Assembly: GCA_902729315.2 (NCBI GenBank)
Contig: LR746281.1
Coordinates: 1,548,501 to 1,612,500 of the forward strand
Reading direction: 5' to 3'
Source of the DNA: Spirodela intermedia
Taxonomy: Eukaryota; Streptophyta; Magnoliopsida; Alismatales; Araceae
DNA length: 64,000 nucleotides
A program made the position numbers and the translations under genes. The notes under the pieces were generated by a model that saw only the letters and a list, made by a program, of their open reading frames with translations, made no database searches and was not told where the DNA came from. Of the stretch, positions 20,941-34,750 are shown in pieces. How positions within the stretch are numbered: the first letter of the stretch is position 1; each line of letters starts with the position of its first letter.

Positions 20941-21905
20941 TTCGGTCGGGCCCAATATTGTTTTCACCAAATATGGCGACCCAATAAGGACGGGGTCCCT
21001 GGACTGAACGGAATGGGGAAAGGGGTGCACTTCCAAGAAGATCGCGGCGCGTATTCGAGGGTGATCCTCTTGAGAGGGGGCCAGGCGTCGCGACTGTCAG
21101 GGCAGATTGGAACGAAGAAGGCCTCCACCAAGATGGAGTCCTCGCCCACCGGAGCCCCCACTGGGTAAACGAATCAGTCGTACCTGGCCGGAATAGCGGC
21201 CCCGATGAAACCACCGGCAACAGAAGCTGAAGGCGAAGAAGAACAGGAACGACCACGGAGATGGAGCTGGGCCAGTCCTCTCCGTGCCTCCCGCGGCTCC
21301 AAACAGTGCCGGGAGATTTGCCACACCTTGCCCCCCCAAGTCCGGTATTCGGCCGGAGTGAAGAGGAGAGAGAGGTGGGGTCCTTGAGGTCACAAATAAA
21401 CCCACATGGAAAATCATCCTCCTTTCAATATATATATATATATATATATATTATGCATTCAAAACCCGGGTTTCACCCATGTTCGTACACAGCTCCAAGC
21501 CTAAGATACTCCCAAGGGGAGGCTACTTTTTTCGAAGGTTGTGTTAAAATCAATATATTTGTTTTATGATGTTCATGACATTTTTATAATAAGAGACGAT
21601 CATATTGAAATACCAATCAAGAACCCTTTTACACACCCAAATTTACTTTTAAATATTATTTATGCTCAAGAATTTCTGCTATTGAAAGCTGCCCATTCAT
21701 CTTAGTATATCTTTCTCAATACAAGAAAATTCATGGTAGATATACTACTAGATCATATAAAATAATAGGGCCACCAAAAAGTTTAATTTTATTGCTAATG
21801 GTGATTGCTGACATTGGTCTAAATTCAAACATTAATTACTATCTTAGTACTTCTCAATTAGCCCTTTCATATGTTGATATCCTTATAACCAAGTACATGA
21901 ATAAT
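20941..21905 (+). repeat. Duplicated segment related to 53085-54045, with a fused 3'-flank piece
   Basis: From about 21005 to 21905 the sequence is a clear, diverged copy of 53085-54045 in the same orientation: same exon-1 DNA, same TA repeat, same AT-rich tail including 'ttggtctaaattcaaacatta'. Bases 20941-21005 resemble 50190-50255, the opposite (3') flank of the intact gene, sharing 'ggcgacccaata' and the 'cccaata' blocks. The copy therefore appears to have lost about 2.8 kb between the two parts. The intact locus has about 60 bp extra near 53594-53655. Confidence 0.8.
21010..21290 (-). pseudogene. Exon-1 pseudogene of the thioredoxin-fold gene
   Basis: Corresponds to exon 1 of the intact gene at 53087-53373. 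Differences that kill it: the start codon region reads ACG instead of ATG; about 11 nt are missing near 21200 (short 'tagcg' in place of a 16-nt block); one T is missing near 21035 (aagatcgcgg against aagattcgcgg); and exons 2-4 are absent. Broken reading frames still show SFLFFFAF-like, PLKRITLEYAPR-like and VEAFF-like pieces in separate frames. Confidence 0.85.
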
Positions 21906-22187
21906 TTGAATGTGGAACCCACGAAATGGGGAAGTTGATTTTCATGGTGTGGGATTTTGGCACCCACCTAATTTTGATGTTGAAAAAAATCTATAAAAAT
22001 AATATGAAGCTAACATGTAGATCAACAATATAAAGCTAATGTCTTCTTTGACACAATATTTCAGGATTTTTAGAAAGTGGGTCTACTTGATAAAAATGGA
22101 ATTTACTTATGATAATGAGGATATTAGAAGGATAAAATGATCATTTTTACAATTATATTTTTTATACCTTATGATTGTTAATTTTCA
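21906..22187. other. AT-rich DNA between duplication and solo LTR
   Basis: No gene or recognisable repeat boundary in this 280-bp stretch. Confidence 0.4.
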
Positions 22188-23924
22188 TGACCTAATCATT
22201 GTATAATAAATGATATAAATTTTAAATTCATAAAAGTAGAAAATACTAATTTTAGAAATATTTCAGCACAAGTAAATTAATTATAATTTATCAAAATATT
22301 TTAAAAATAGTAATAATATTTATAGGTTGATTGCACAAATGTGAGATAATACCAAGTAAGATCTTAATTTTTTTTTCAAAGAATAAAATTATTTCTAATT
22401 TTTAGATTAAATGATGATGATAAAATATATTTATAAATTTACTTAAAAATTTAGGTGCAGACATTAGGATGACATCAATGCCCTAATAAATGTGGTTTGA
22501 GCATAAATAGAGTTACTCCTAGTGATTTTTTGTAAATAATTATATATGATTTAGTTAATCAAATTAATATTTGTAAAAGTTAAAAATCATAATTAAATGA
22601 AAAAGAGTTTTTGAAACTTAGAATCATAGAAAATATTATTAATTTAAATAAAAATAAAGTTTAAAATAATAAAACACATAGTTCTGACTTCATGGTAGTG
22701 ATCGTCAAAATTTTATATGTACGAAAAGATTATTGTGTAATGTCTACAACTTCAAAGGATTTCTATAGACACAGATTGTGGATAATCTCTAAACAAAGTC
22801 TAAAATATGAGTCGACAAATTGTCTTCAGTGACTGTCACCTAGTGGAGTAGAAATATAACAACTTATGAATCTCTAATGACTGTTACTTAGTTGAGATAA
22901 GTTAGATGAATGTGAGACGTATTTTAAGGAGTTTCATCCTCATGTTTGCATAACAAGAGAAGTTTTTTCACTGCATCTAGTACGCTTTGAGAAAGTGAGG
23001 ACTTGTTTCTTAGTGGACTGTCTTTTTCATAACAATGACTCATTTGTTGATCAATCAGAGATTATTTTTTTAATAGATTTATAATCTTTTTATTCAAAAT
23101 TATTTGCCAGTTGATAAGGATGCTTAACGAATCACATTCATGAGATTTTTGTTGATGATTGAGTGATTTTGACATCTTAATCATTGATTGATGCTCTGTA
23201 ATAAGATTATGATTTAAATAGATAAAAACATAAATTTTGACTCTAGTGAGATTCAAACCTTTGATGGTTGCCGACATGCATAAGAGAGAGTTAGTAAATT
23301 ACATTTGTACCTAATGACATCATAAAGGTGGTTCCTTCTCATAAGTCAGTGATATTTTCGATATAAAAAAGTAAAAAATATGTTAATGACTATTGGTGTG
23401 GGTTTAGTCCCACATAATTGTTTTTTAATATTTTATACACATTTATTAATACCTACTTTTATCATCAATGTACTCTCTCTCACTTGTGTAAAACCACTCC
23501 TGCCTTATGCCAGACTGGGCACTAGTGATGTGGAAAGGGAGCAACGCACACGTGCCATGCCGATTGGTCCTTTGCCACTCAAGTTCCAAGCTCGTGGCTC
23601 CTCTGACTGTGCCTCCAACTTGTGTGCAGGATGGTTGTGCCTTCGACCCACATTAGGATTTGGTTGGCTAGAAGGTCCCCTAACTATGTCTTTGACTTAT
23701 GTGGGGGTTTGGTGGGCCAATGAGTCCCTTATCTATTTATTTATCTATTATTTTATTTTATCTCAAAAACATCATTATACAAATTATATACATTCACATA
23801 AATTCACATTAATAATATTAAAATTACTTTTTCTTAATTTAACTCAAAGATGTCTATTTATCATGAGTTAATACTTAAAATTTAATATTAGTTAATTATT
23901 AACTCATGATAATAAAACTTATTA
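22188..23924 (+). mobile_element. Diverged solo LTR (third family, copy A)
   Basis: About 1737 bp, related along its length to the bounded solo LTRs at 31927-33565 and 39233-40871. It starts TGACCTAATCATTGTATA and ends '...ctcatgataataaaacttatta', where the final CA is now TA. No matching 5-bp target-site duplication was found at these ends, so the boundaries are by homology. Contains no coding region. Confidence 0.7.
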
Positions 23925-24410
23925 GTAATCTATGTTAGGGAAGATAACCTTCTTGTTTTATCTCTTGGATAATAGAAGACAATGTAAACACACTTATGAG
24001 AGACAAACGGAGAGACATGAATAGAAAGAACACATTAGATTCATGTGGTTTGACTAATCCTCCTACATATATGATTGTAAGAATGTTTTTTCTTTCAAGA
24101 ACAAAAAAATTATTAGAACCTATTATATCATACATGGAGACTTGTTGAACAGCCGATTAGATCCTTCCTCATAAACTCCAATAATCTTCTAGCAACAATC
24201 CTCCTATATGTACTATCCTTCATAACACTTGGCCAAGTCTCATTAGTCGTTTTGATAAATTGTGTGTAAAGATTTATTATGATAAGAAGTAAAACTTTGA
24301 TATAAATATGAAGAGATTCAAGAACAAATCACGCTTACAAATATACTTGATATTACAATAGTAGTGGACTAATGCCTTCTATATTCCTAAAATTGAAAAT
24401 TTATTTAATT
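23925..24410. other. AT-rich DNA upstream of the copia element
   Basis: No gene. An ill-defined minus-strand open stretch (23935-24135) begins MYDIIGSNNFFVLE but matches nothing I recognise. Confidence 0.4.
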
Positions 24411-25845
24411 CAAACATCCTCCTCTATGTGGCGCACTTGGGCCCATTATCTCTCTCTCTTCTTTCACCTATATAAACACATGTATCTCTTCATTTGGAGT
24501 TAATCTAATCTTAGGGTTTAACCCTTATGTCAACATTGTATTAGAACCCTAGGTTTCTTTCCAACTATTGCTGCCACCATTGTGCTGTTATTGCTACACT
24601 TGACATCGCCATCATGTTGTTGTTGTCACATCCTCTACATGCTTTCTTCTCTCTCTCTGAGTGCCATCATCTGTTGTGCACCGCCATCAACTGTGTCACT
24701 GAAACTTGTTACTGTGTTGCATGCAACCAGCATATTGACACTTGCCCTATTGTCACAGTCTCATGCCATCATGACCCCCTACTACTACATCCTCTTTGCC
24801 ATTGTAGCCCCCTTTGTTGCCCCATGATACCCTGTTGAGTAACATGAATGGCCTCTGCTGCTGCGGCCCCTCTCGCTCTTACAGTATCTCGCACTATCTC
24901 TCAATATCTCATGGTATTGCCTCTTACTACACCATGTCTCGCCACATTATTTTCTTACTATGTGTCACCCCTTGCTGCACATTCTTGCACTTGCATCGGT
25001 ATGTTATTTCCCATCATTCATTATGGACCAGCATAATGTATTTTCTCCACTTCAAGGACCTCGATCCATGGCCTCACTTCTAGTCGAAGTGTCTTTGTCG
25101 TTGACTCTTCTTCACCCACGGCACTCCATCACAACACAACTAACTTGGCCAGCATACCACTTCACCAGTCTCAATTATGCATCATGAGCATTATGTTTCA
25201 AACGCTTTTTTACTTCTCACAATCTATTTTGTCATGTGATGGACAATCTGCTAGCCATCATTGACCCAACATACTTCTTGATCACAAATGGATTATGTTA
25301 TAGTCACTTATATGCTTCAAAGTAGTAATCAAATTGTCATTGAACCCCTTGCTTATATTTAGTTAGAAAAACTTGGCTCACGGTGGAGACCATGTAAGCC
25401 AACAAGACAAATATTAGTTGACTATGTAATTATTTGAGTCTCTTCTCACTTGTAAGTAAAGTAATATCTCAATCTAAGCACACTTTGAATGACTTCAAGC
25501 AACCATCCATGAGTTGTTTCTTTACCAGCCTCTAACCATTAACCTTTGGATCTTTTAGCGATATTATCAAGAGTTACACGCTGGTGTATATCTTAATGAT
25601 CTACATCTAGACATTATTCTACAGATTTGTGGCCAAATTCTCTTGAGTAATCATGTGCGCGATCTTTCATTAATTTTTTCTATAGCACTTCATATGAGCA
25701 TAGACACTCTTATCATTTAATCGAGTACCACTCAATCAGTTGTCATATCGATCTCATCGACTGTGACTACATCTGCTCTTCGTGGTTGGGATGATAGTCA
25801 TAACCTAAAAATTTGATAGTGGTCATCTTGTCAAAGTCAAAGGTT
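24411..25845 (+). mobile_element. Ty1/copia element, 5' part (LTR end, PBS, gag)
   Basis: A block containing 'ctatgtggcgcacttgggcc' at about 24424 matches the start of the downstream LTR at about 42806 (ctatgtggcccacttgggcc). A degenerate tRNA-Met-type primer-binding site (tgtattagaacc) lies at 24537-24548, where the LTR should end. The following kilobase holds gag-like, stop-riddled reading frames (24582-25190). The element is then interrupted at about 25846 by the gypsy element and resumes at 37840. Confidence 0.7.
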
Positions 25846-26312
25846 ACAATGCCTTAATCTCATCTTAAGGCACTCTAAGATGGATGGCCTATATCTTATC
25901 TCTTGATAACCCTTTAAAGTCTAAATAGGCTAGGCCAAAGTGATGACTTCTCTTGGGCCCATAAATATATTAAGCTGGCCCTCCCCATAGGACGGGTTTT
26001 TCATTGGGCTGAAGGCTTGAGATTTTTTCATTACTTCCAACTCATATTAAGAACTCACTAAAGTCCTTGCAATCAAATAATTATCAAGAAAATATAAGAG
26101 AATCACTATTTGACTTCATAAAAGTCAAGTGGGGTTAGTTTCATAATATAAATAAAATAACTAAAATAATATGCATTAAGACTTAAATGATAAAATATTA
26201 TAAATATCATAATAAGTTGATAACACATGTATAATAGTATTATCTACTCATTAATTAGTATCTATATATAAGATATTAATCCATAGATGTAACTAATAAT
26301 TTATAATCATCA
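25846..26312 (-). repeat. Truncated 3' LTR of the gypsy element
   Basis: Aligns with 37430-37839 of the 5' LTR over its whole length (for example 'cttatctcttgata' and 'gcatctatatataagatatt'-like blocks). The inner end starts TGATGATTATAA beside a purine-rich tract. The outer 600 bp or so are missing; the junction at 25846 is with copia gag. Confidence 0.8.
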
Positions 26313-26868
26313 AATATCCCTCACTTTACTCATTGCTAGTCCCTTAGCAATTTTCTTTAAGTTCTCTTTAGATTGTCCTTTCACCTTTCAATCTTGAAAT
26401 ATGACGACAAGAAGTGTTCAAAATATTGATCACGCCTCAACATATGATCACAACTCATTGGATGTTCAGATTTTATCATCTTGATTAACCTCTTAGGAAT
26501 TTTTGGAAAGAGCACAGTCAATAAAAGAGAATAAGCATATCTCTAGGTATAATACTATAGGCATAAAAAGATTCTCACCTTTCAATGATGTGTCTAATCC
26601 TAGCCCCCTCTAAATAGATATATATATATATATATATATCTCTCTCGTATATGGTGGTTACTTGGTGTTTAAGAATTCTCTTTAACCTTCTTTCCTTTTA
26701 AGGAAATCAGTGCAAAGACATCTTCTCTTTGTGGTATAGAATAAAAGTAGATAAAAAAATGAGATGAAATGTGGATAAATAGAGACAATGGAGAAATAAT
26801 GCACTAATAAGGTAGGTCATGGGCTGAAGAGCATGGTTTAATGCAGTGACAATGATAGGTTATGTAAT

Positions 26869-28606
26869 TTATAAGTCTTCAATATCATGAGTTAATAATT
26901 AATAAATAATAAAGTTTTAACTCATGATAAATAGACTTATATTTATGTTAAAGTGTGAAAAATGATTTTTAGTTGATTAACATAAAATTTTGAATAATTA
27001 TGTCATTTTATATAATTTTATATAATTTTATATGATTTTTAGAATCTTACTTTTGAGATAAATAAAGAAAAAGAAATAAAAAAATAAAAAAACAGTAAAA
27101 TAGGGGGGACTCGTTGGCCAGCCAGGCCCACAAGTAGGTTGGAAGTATAGTTGGGGAGGAGCCATGAATAAGGGCTCGAGCGACTAAGACCGATAAGGGC
27201 ACATGTGCGCCACTCCCCTTCCACATCACTAGTGGCCAATTAGTTGTGGGGCAAAGAGTGATCGTATATATAGGAAAAATGTATTTACTTGCAAATATAA
27301 TATTAGTATATATTCATTTGAAACTTTGACGCACAAGTAATGTGAGATTAAACTCATGTGATACCTTCTTCAGAAAAGCTTCGATGATTTTAATACCTAA
27401 AATATCTCTTATTTATAATAAAGATATACCATGATGACGTCATTAGAGTAGTTATGTCAATCTCTCTTATGCAGGTAGGCAACTAACATAAGTTAGAATC
27501 CTCCTAGAGCCAAAACTCATATTTTTATTTGATTATTACGACTTTCCTGTAGATCGCCAGTAAAAGATTAAGCCACCAGAATCACTAGATCATTGATAAA
27601 AATCTCGTCAACGTGATTCAAAGAGCGTTGTTATTAAAATTACTAAACGATTCGTGATAAAATGATCACAAATCCATTGAGTAAAGTATCTTTGATTGAT
27701 CGATACATAAGTCGTCGTTGGGAAGAAGATGATTTGTCAGGAGATGAGTCGCCACCTCTTGAAAGTGTACTAGATGTAATGAAGAGTCTCCTCTTGCTAC
27801 ACAAACTTGAGGATGAAGCTCCCTGACATACGCCCCACCTCCATCTAACTCCTCTCCCTCGAGTGACAATCATCGGAGAGTCGCAACGTTGCTATTTTTT
27901 TATTCCGCTAGGTGATAGCCACCGAAGACGATTCGATGACTCATTTTATTAATCTCTAGACTTCACAAGGAGATCTAGAGATTGCCCATGTTGTCCTTAT
28001 CCAAGAAGAGCCTTTGAGGTCATGGACATTACACAACGATCCTCCCAAATACTCAGGATTTCAATGCATCACCAACACATTGTTGTCGTGACACTGGAAC
28101 TCTATTTTTCTACTTTTAACTTAATTTTTACTTCATTTAATGATATTTTATGTGATTTAAATTTACCAAGACATACTTCATTTAATTACGATTCTTTCAA
28201 CTTTTATAGATCTTAATTTAATCAATTAAATCATATGTAATCACTTACGTAAGAATTGTCAAGTAGAACTCTATTTCCACCTGATTTCTGTTCATTGGGC
28301 ATTGATGTCATCCTGATGTCTACACCCTTATTTCTTTTTGTCGTGAATTTTAAATAAAGTTTATTTTTATTTTTTAGTATAAAATTATAGAAAATAGTAT
28401 TATTTGAGAAAAATTCTGAATAATTATTTATTATTATAGTACATCTCTGTGACCGACTTGGAAAATTACTATTACTTTTAAAAGTTTTATTGAATTAGAA
28501 TTGATATATTTGTTCAGAAATACTTTTAAATATTCAAAAATTCATATTTTTTAGTTTTATACATTTTAAATTTACATGATTTACTATACACGACTAAGTC
28601 ACATTA
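26869..28606 (-). mobile_element. Solo LTR (third family, copy B), reverse orientation
   Basis: About 1738 bp, inverted relative to the other three copies, inside the 3' untranslated part of the gypsy element. It is flanked by the direct repeat GTAAT (26864-26868 and 28607-28611). Terminal dinucleotides have decayed (TG intact at the LTR start only by homology; both ends show one changed base). No primer-binding site or coding domain. Confidence 0.82.
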
Positions 28607-29600
28607 GTAATCAATGGCTAAGTTCCACTCATGATTGTTATGCTCCAAAATCAAGACGCTTGGATCGAAAAGAGTTACATAGTGTCATTTGAGAACATGA
28701 AATAAGTAGACAAAAGAATTTTCCATTGATCTCTACTCTTCAATGAAGTTTTCTTTCCTCTATTCTTGTTATTCTTTTTTTTTTTGATGAGTCTTATAAA
28801 GAGATAAAATGGTATGGTTGGATAAGATATAAGGACTGAGTAACGTATAGTGGATAGAAAATATATAGATATCATTTTGTACCTAAGATTCAATGTCTTT
28901 CCACTATTTCAAAAAGAAAAATTCTGATCAATAAGAATTCATACATCAAGTAGGATCGGCTAACATAGGGTAGGGGGTCTAACTTTTCTGTCACTCAATT
29001 CTCTCCAATCCACACCAATAATACTTCAACCTTTTGATTTCTCATATTCTTTTGATGCTCATTGGATATCCCACTCTTAGGAAGTCATTCATTATATACA
29101 AATCCTCATAGTTGATTTAGGTCCTATGATTGTATCATTATGAGTTGATCTCAATCCACTGCAATAACCTTACTTCTATACCTTAAATTTTAAGATTTCT
29201 AGGTGAATGGACTCACTAAGGTGGGGTTGATAACCCTTGAAAATATTTTTATGAGTAAATACTCTCAACTTAGTAAAAAGAATAATATGTATCAATCACA
29301 TGAAAAATTTAAAATTTTTACAGAAGACATGTAAATGACTCATACCCCCCACTTCATTTATGCATGGTCCTCAATGCATGTGGGAAGAGTTAACACAAGT
29401 AAAATTTTGTAAACCAAGGGTAGATGCTTCATTTGCAAGAATGGAGATAGCCCTTTGTGACTTCTATGATCATCTCTCTTAGCAGCTCAAGATCACGGAG
29501 ATTTCAAGGCCCTCATACATAGAAAAGAAAATATAAACACAAAAAAAAGTACACACGAAAGGAAAATAGTAAAATGAAAATTAAAAAGAGAGTAACTACT
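28607..29600. other. Gypsy 3' untranslated/AT-rich DNA
   Basis: Lies between the integrase end and the 3' LTR of the gypsy element. No domains recognised; probably element-derived non-coding sequence. Confidence 0.5.
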
Positions 29601-30753
29601 AGGCTTGTGTAGTGGAGTTAAGAGAATCATTTGTTTCATGCGCGGATGGAGAAAGTGAATCATTGTATACATAAGGTTTCAATCTTTGTCCATTCACTTT
29701 TATTTGCTGTCCTATTTTTAGATCCTCAATTAAAACAACACCACATTCAAAGACTTTAATAATAATAAAGGGACCATCCCATCTAGATTTAACTCACCAA
29801 CAAAGAGCTTGAATCTTGAATTATAAAGTCAGACTTTTTGATTTTCTTTTAATTCTCTTCTTCTTAATTGTTTTTCATGAAATACTTTTATTTTAGCTTT
29901 ATAAATCTTAGAATTCTCATATGCCTCATTTTGAATCTCATTTAACTCATGCAATTCAAGTAATAATTTCTTTCCAGCATCATCAAGAGAGAAATTTAAT
30001 TTTTTAATTACCTAATATGCTTTATGCTCTAGCTTTACGAGAAGGTGACATGCTTTACCAAAAAATAATCTATATAGTGACATGACTAAGCGAGTTTTAT
30101 ATGTTGTTCTATATGCCCATAGAACATCATATAATATTTTAGACCAATTATTTTCATCAAGCCTACAGATTTTTTGTAGATTTTTTTAATCTCTCTATTA
30201 CATACTTTTACTTGTCCATTGGCTTGTGAATGATAAAGTGTAGTTATTCTATGATGAACTCTATATCTTTTCAATAAGGTCTTAAATTGTTAATTATTAA
30301 AATGTGATCCTCCATCACTAATGATGGCCCTAGGACATCTAAATCTTGAGAAAAAAATGATGTTTTATAAATTTAACTACCATCTTTCTATCATTGGTTC
30401 TAGTGAGAATTGCTTCTACCCAACGAGACATAATTTATTACCATCAAAATGTATTCATATCCCTCTGAATTTGAGAAAGGCTTCATAAACTCATATCTTA
30501 ATAAATCAAATATCTCTACTTCTAAAATTAGCTTAAGGGGCATATGAGCTTTCTTACTCAAATTAGTGGTTAGCTGACATCTTAAACACCTTAAACAAAA
30601 ATCATAAGAATCTCTAAATAAAGTTGGCCAATAAAATCCACATTGTAAGACCTTTAAAGTTGTAATTTTAGAGGAATAATGACCTTTATATGGTGATGAA
30701 TGACAAAACTCTAATTTTTTTTCTTTTTCCTCCTTTGGCACACATCTCCTCAA
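29600..30753 (-). pseudogene. Gypsy integrase region, broken
   Basis: Shows the zinc-binding start (FCHSSPYKGHYSSKITT, CLRCLRCQL), a core fragment around 30086-30274 (HHRITTLYHSQANGQVKVCN, the usual YHPQ.NGQ block), and a C-terminal RFKLF...VNGQRLKP-like segment around 29840-29690. Stops separate the parts. Confidence 0.85.
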
Positions 30754-30843
30754 AATTTGATCAGCTCCTAAAGAAAATAATTCAAGTTCTTCCCAATAAT
30801 AATGTGATAATGTTTTGAAGATTTTTTTTCTTTCATTATAGTC

Positions 30844-31926
30844 CTAATCTAAAGGCAACATTAATATAGCAAGATAATTAACTATATGTGCATACCAAGA
30901 AAATTTTCTAACTTGAACTCTTAAAATATGTTCATCGGGAAAGGAATCACTAATGAATTGTGAGTCCGCTATAATCATCCTCGATAAACGATCAGCCATT
31001 ACATTTTCACTTTCCTTTCTATCCCTTATCTCAATATCAACATCTTGTAACAAAAGTATCCACCTAATAAGCCTAGGTTTTACTTTTTTCTTTCTAAGTA
31101 AAAACTTTAAAATTACATGATCAGAAAAAATAACAATCTTACTATCTACTAAATAAGACATAAACTTTTCTAAAGCAAAAATAATGACTAATAATTCCTT
31201 TTCAGCAGTTGAATAATTTACCTGAGCATCCACCAAGGTCTTACTAGTGTAATAGATAGCCATTAGTTTCTTGTCAATTCTTTGGCCTAAGACTACTCCC
31301 ACTGCAAAATCCAATGCATCACACATTAGCTCAAAGGATAAGCTCCAATTAGGGCCCTGCAAAATAAGAGCTTGAATGAATGCAATCTTAGCATCACTAT
31401 CAATAATAAAATCGACATCTTTAGATAAGAGATTAGTTACGGGTTTATAAATCTTTACAAAATCTTTAATGAATCTCCTATAGAAGCTCGTGTGGCCAAG
31501 GAACCCTCTAAGCTGTTTTGAATTGCTAGGAAGAGGTAGGTGCTTGATCACTTTGATTTTGGCCTTGTCTACCTCCAGGCCATGTTTGCTGACTCGATGT
31601 CCTAATAGTATTCCTTCTTGTACCATAAAATGAGATTTTTCCTAATTTAATACAAGATTATTTTGGATACATATTTGTAGAGCTAGCATTATATTAAATA
31701 AACACATAAAATGATGCATTGAAAATTGAAAAATCATTTATGAAAATTTTCAATTCATCGCCCACTAATTCAGTAAACATGATATTCTTACATCTTTGAA
31801 ATGTTATAGGAGCATTACAAAGACCAAATGACATTCATTTAAAAACAAATGTTCCTACTGGATATGTAAAAGTGATCTTCTCTTAGTCATCTACATGAAT
31901 ATTAATTTGATTATACCTTGAATAAC
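30844..31926 (-). pseudogene. Gypsy reverse transcriptase C-part and RNase H
   Basis: An open stretch of 260 codons (31626-30844) carries LLGHRVSKHGLEVDKAKI, RGFLGHTSFYRRFIKDF and the RNase H/connection motifs YSTAEKELLVIIFALEKF and LIRWILLLQDVDIEI. Upstream to 31926 a broken frame shows MSFGLCNAPITFQRC and the mutated catalytic box INDF. The solo LTR at 31927 interrupts the coding region here. Confidence 0.88.
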
Positions 31927-33565
31927 TGACGTGACTCAGTCGTTGTATAGTAAATCATGTAAATTTAAAATTTATAAAACTAGAAAAATATGATTTTTCA
32001 GATATTTAGAAGTATTTATGAATAAATATATCAATTATAATTTAATAAAACTTTCAAAAAATAGTGATAATTTTCTAGGTCAATCACAAAGATGTAATAT
32101 AATATATGGTAATTACTTAGCATTTTCCCTAATAAATATCATTTTTTATAAATTTTATACTAGGAAATGAAAAGGAAATATATTTAAAATTCACAAAAAA
32201 GGAGAATAAGGGTGTGGATGTCAGGATGATGTTAACTCCTAGTGAACGCGAATCAGACAAAAATAGAGTTCCACCTGACATTCTTACATGAATGATTATA
32301 GATGATTTAATTAATCAAATTAAGATCTATAAAAGCCGGAAGAATTTTAATTGAATAAAGTATATTTTGGTAAGTTAAAATCACAAAAATTATCACTAAA
32401 TGAAACGTAAAGTAAGTTGAAAGCAGGAAAAGAGTTCTGACATTGCAACGGTGATGCATCAACGATGCATTGGAATCTTGAGCGTTCAAGAAGATCATCG
32501 TGTAGTGTCCACAGCCTCGAAGGCTCTCTTTAGACAAAGACGATGTGGGCAATCTCTAGATCTCCTTGCAAAGTTTAGAGATTAATGAAATGGGTCATTG
32601 AATTGTCTCCAATGATTGTCACTCGGCGGAGCAGAAAAATAGTGAGTTTGTGGCTCTCCGGCGGTTGTCACCCCATGGAGAGGAGTTGGATGGAGGTGGG
32701 GTGCATGTTAAAGAGCTTCATCCTTAGGTCCGTGTAGCAAGAGGAAGCTCTTCATTGCATTTGGTATGCTCTCAAGAGGTGACGACTCGTCTCCTTACAG
32801 ATCGTCCTCTTCCCGACGACGGCTTGTTCATCGATCAATCGGAGATGCTTTACTCGATAGATTCACGATCCTTTTATCACAAATTATTTAGCAATTTTAG
32901 TAGCAATGCTCTGTGAATTGCGTTGACGAGATTTTCGTCGATGATTCAACAATTCTTGTTGCTTAATCTTTCACTGGCGATTTGCAAGAAAGTCACGATA
33001 ATCAGATAAAAATATATGACTTTTGACTCTATGAGGATTCGAACTCGTGTCGGTTGCCTGCCCTTTCCAAGGAAGGTGTGACATGGGTTTAGTCCCACAT
33101 CAGTTGTGCACCGATTTTTTGGGTGAATATATACTAATGTTACATTTCTAAGTAAGTCCATTTTCTCGCGTGTACGACCACTCCTTATCCCATAGCTGGT
33201 TGGCCACCGGTGATGTGGAAGGGGAGTGGTACACACATGCCCCTATCGATTCAAGCCGCTTGAGCCCTTGCTCGTGGCTACTCCTCGACTGAACTTTTGA
33301 CCCACTTGCGGGCATGGCTGGCTGACGGGTCCCCCTCGCCTTGTCTTATTTTTATTTTTTATTTATTTTTCTTCACTTATCACAAAAATAAGACTGTAAA
33401 AATCATATAAAATCATGTAAAATCATATAATTACTCAAAAATTCACATTAATCAACTGAAAACCACTTTTCATATTTTAACATAAATAAAAGTCTATTTA
33501 TCATGAGTTGAGGCTAAAAATATATTATTTACTAATTATTAACTCATGATAATGAAGACTTATCA
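31927..33565 (+). mobile_element. Solo LTR (third family, copy C) inside gypsy RT
   Basis: 1639 bp, TGACGTGACTCAG...GACTTATCA, with canonical TG/CA ends and a perfect 5-bp target-site duplication ATAAC (31922-31926 and 33566-33570). Same length as copy D. No PBS, tract or pol inside, so it is a solo LTR or an LTR-only unit of a family whose full element is not in this window. It splits the gypsy reverse transcriptase. Confidence 0.93.
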
Positions 33566-33570
33566 ATAAC

Positions 33571-34750
33571 CATTAAGAAAATATAAATAATTTTGGCCGG
33601 CTAATTTTTCTAATGTCTGATCAGTAAAAGGCAAGGGATAATGATCTTTTTTAGTTACTAGATTTAGTATCTTATAGTCTATACATACTCTCCAGCTAAA
33701 GACTAATCTAGTTTGTATTTAGTCTCCTTTATCATTTTTTTCCACTATTATGCCGGTCTTCTTTGGTACCATATGGATTGGACTTACCCAAGAGCTATTC
33801 AAAATTACATAAATCACATCCACTTTAAGCTATTTCAATATTTCTTTCTTTAACACTTCTAGCATATGAGGATTTAAGCATATTTGATTTTCTCTTGATG
33901 GTTTAGAGGCTTATTCTATAAATATCCTATGCTCACACACATTAAAAGGTACCCCTTTTATTTCATCAAATGATCATCCTATTGCTGCCCTATTTTCCTT
34001 CAATACATACATGAGTTTTTCCTTTTGTTCAGATGTAAGGCTTGATGATATAATAACAGGTAAGGTATTTTTAGGGCCTAAGAATGCATATTTTAATGAA
34101 TAGGGTAAAGGTTTTAGGTCTGAATTTGGGGCATTAAAAGGTTCTAGAGGTTCCAATAGTTCTTCTTTCTGTTTTACTCCACAAATTTTGAAATAATTTT
34201 TTCCTAACTCATCATCTTCATCAAAGACATCGCAAATGTCAACTTCTCCATAGCTAACACTAAGATATTTTATTAATATCGAAATATTAAGTTCAACCTT
34301 TTCCTCTCCTACCTTTAATACTACTATCCCTTTTTTTCAATCCGTGATGGCTTTGGCGGTGGTTAAAAATGGTTTCCCTAAAACTATTGGTGCTCTACTC
34401 TAATTATCAAGTATTTTCATATTAGTCACAATAAAATCAACAAGAAATGTGCAATGTTCTATCTTAATCATCACATCTTTTAATACACCATACGGTTGCT
34501 TAATAGATCCATCCACAAATTGTAATTCTAAGAGGACTGGTTCTAGATCTCCAAATTTAAATTTATCATATAAGGTTTTCAACATGAGATTGAGATTAGC
34601 ACCAGAATCTAATAAAGATTTAGAAAAATGTGTTCCTCCAATATCACAAGTAATTAAGGGTGCACTTGGATCTTTCTTTTTTCTAGAATTTAGTTTAATA
34701 CGATAGAACCAACACTTACAGACAATTTGACTCTCTTAGGTTTTCTATTG
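33571..34750 (-). pseudogene. Gypsy protease and N-terminal RT region
   Basis: 34585-34400 reads DKFKFGDLEPVLLELQFVDG, the aspartic-protease region, followed downstream by 34156-33974 PLPYSLKYAFLGPKNTLPVI...LKENRAAIG, the usual linker into reverse transcriptase. Stops are frequent. Confidence 0.8.
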
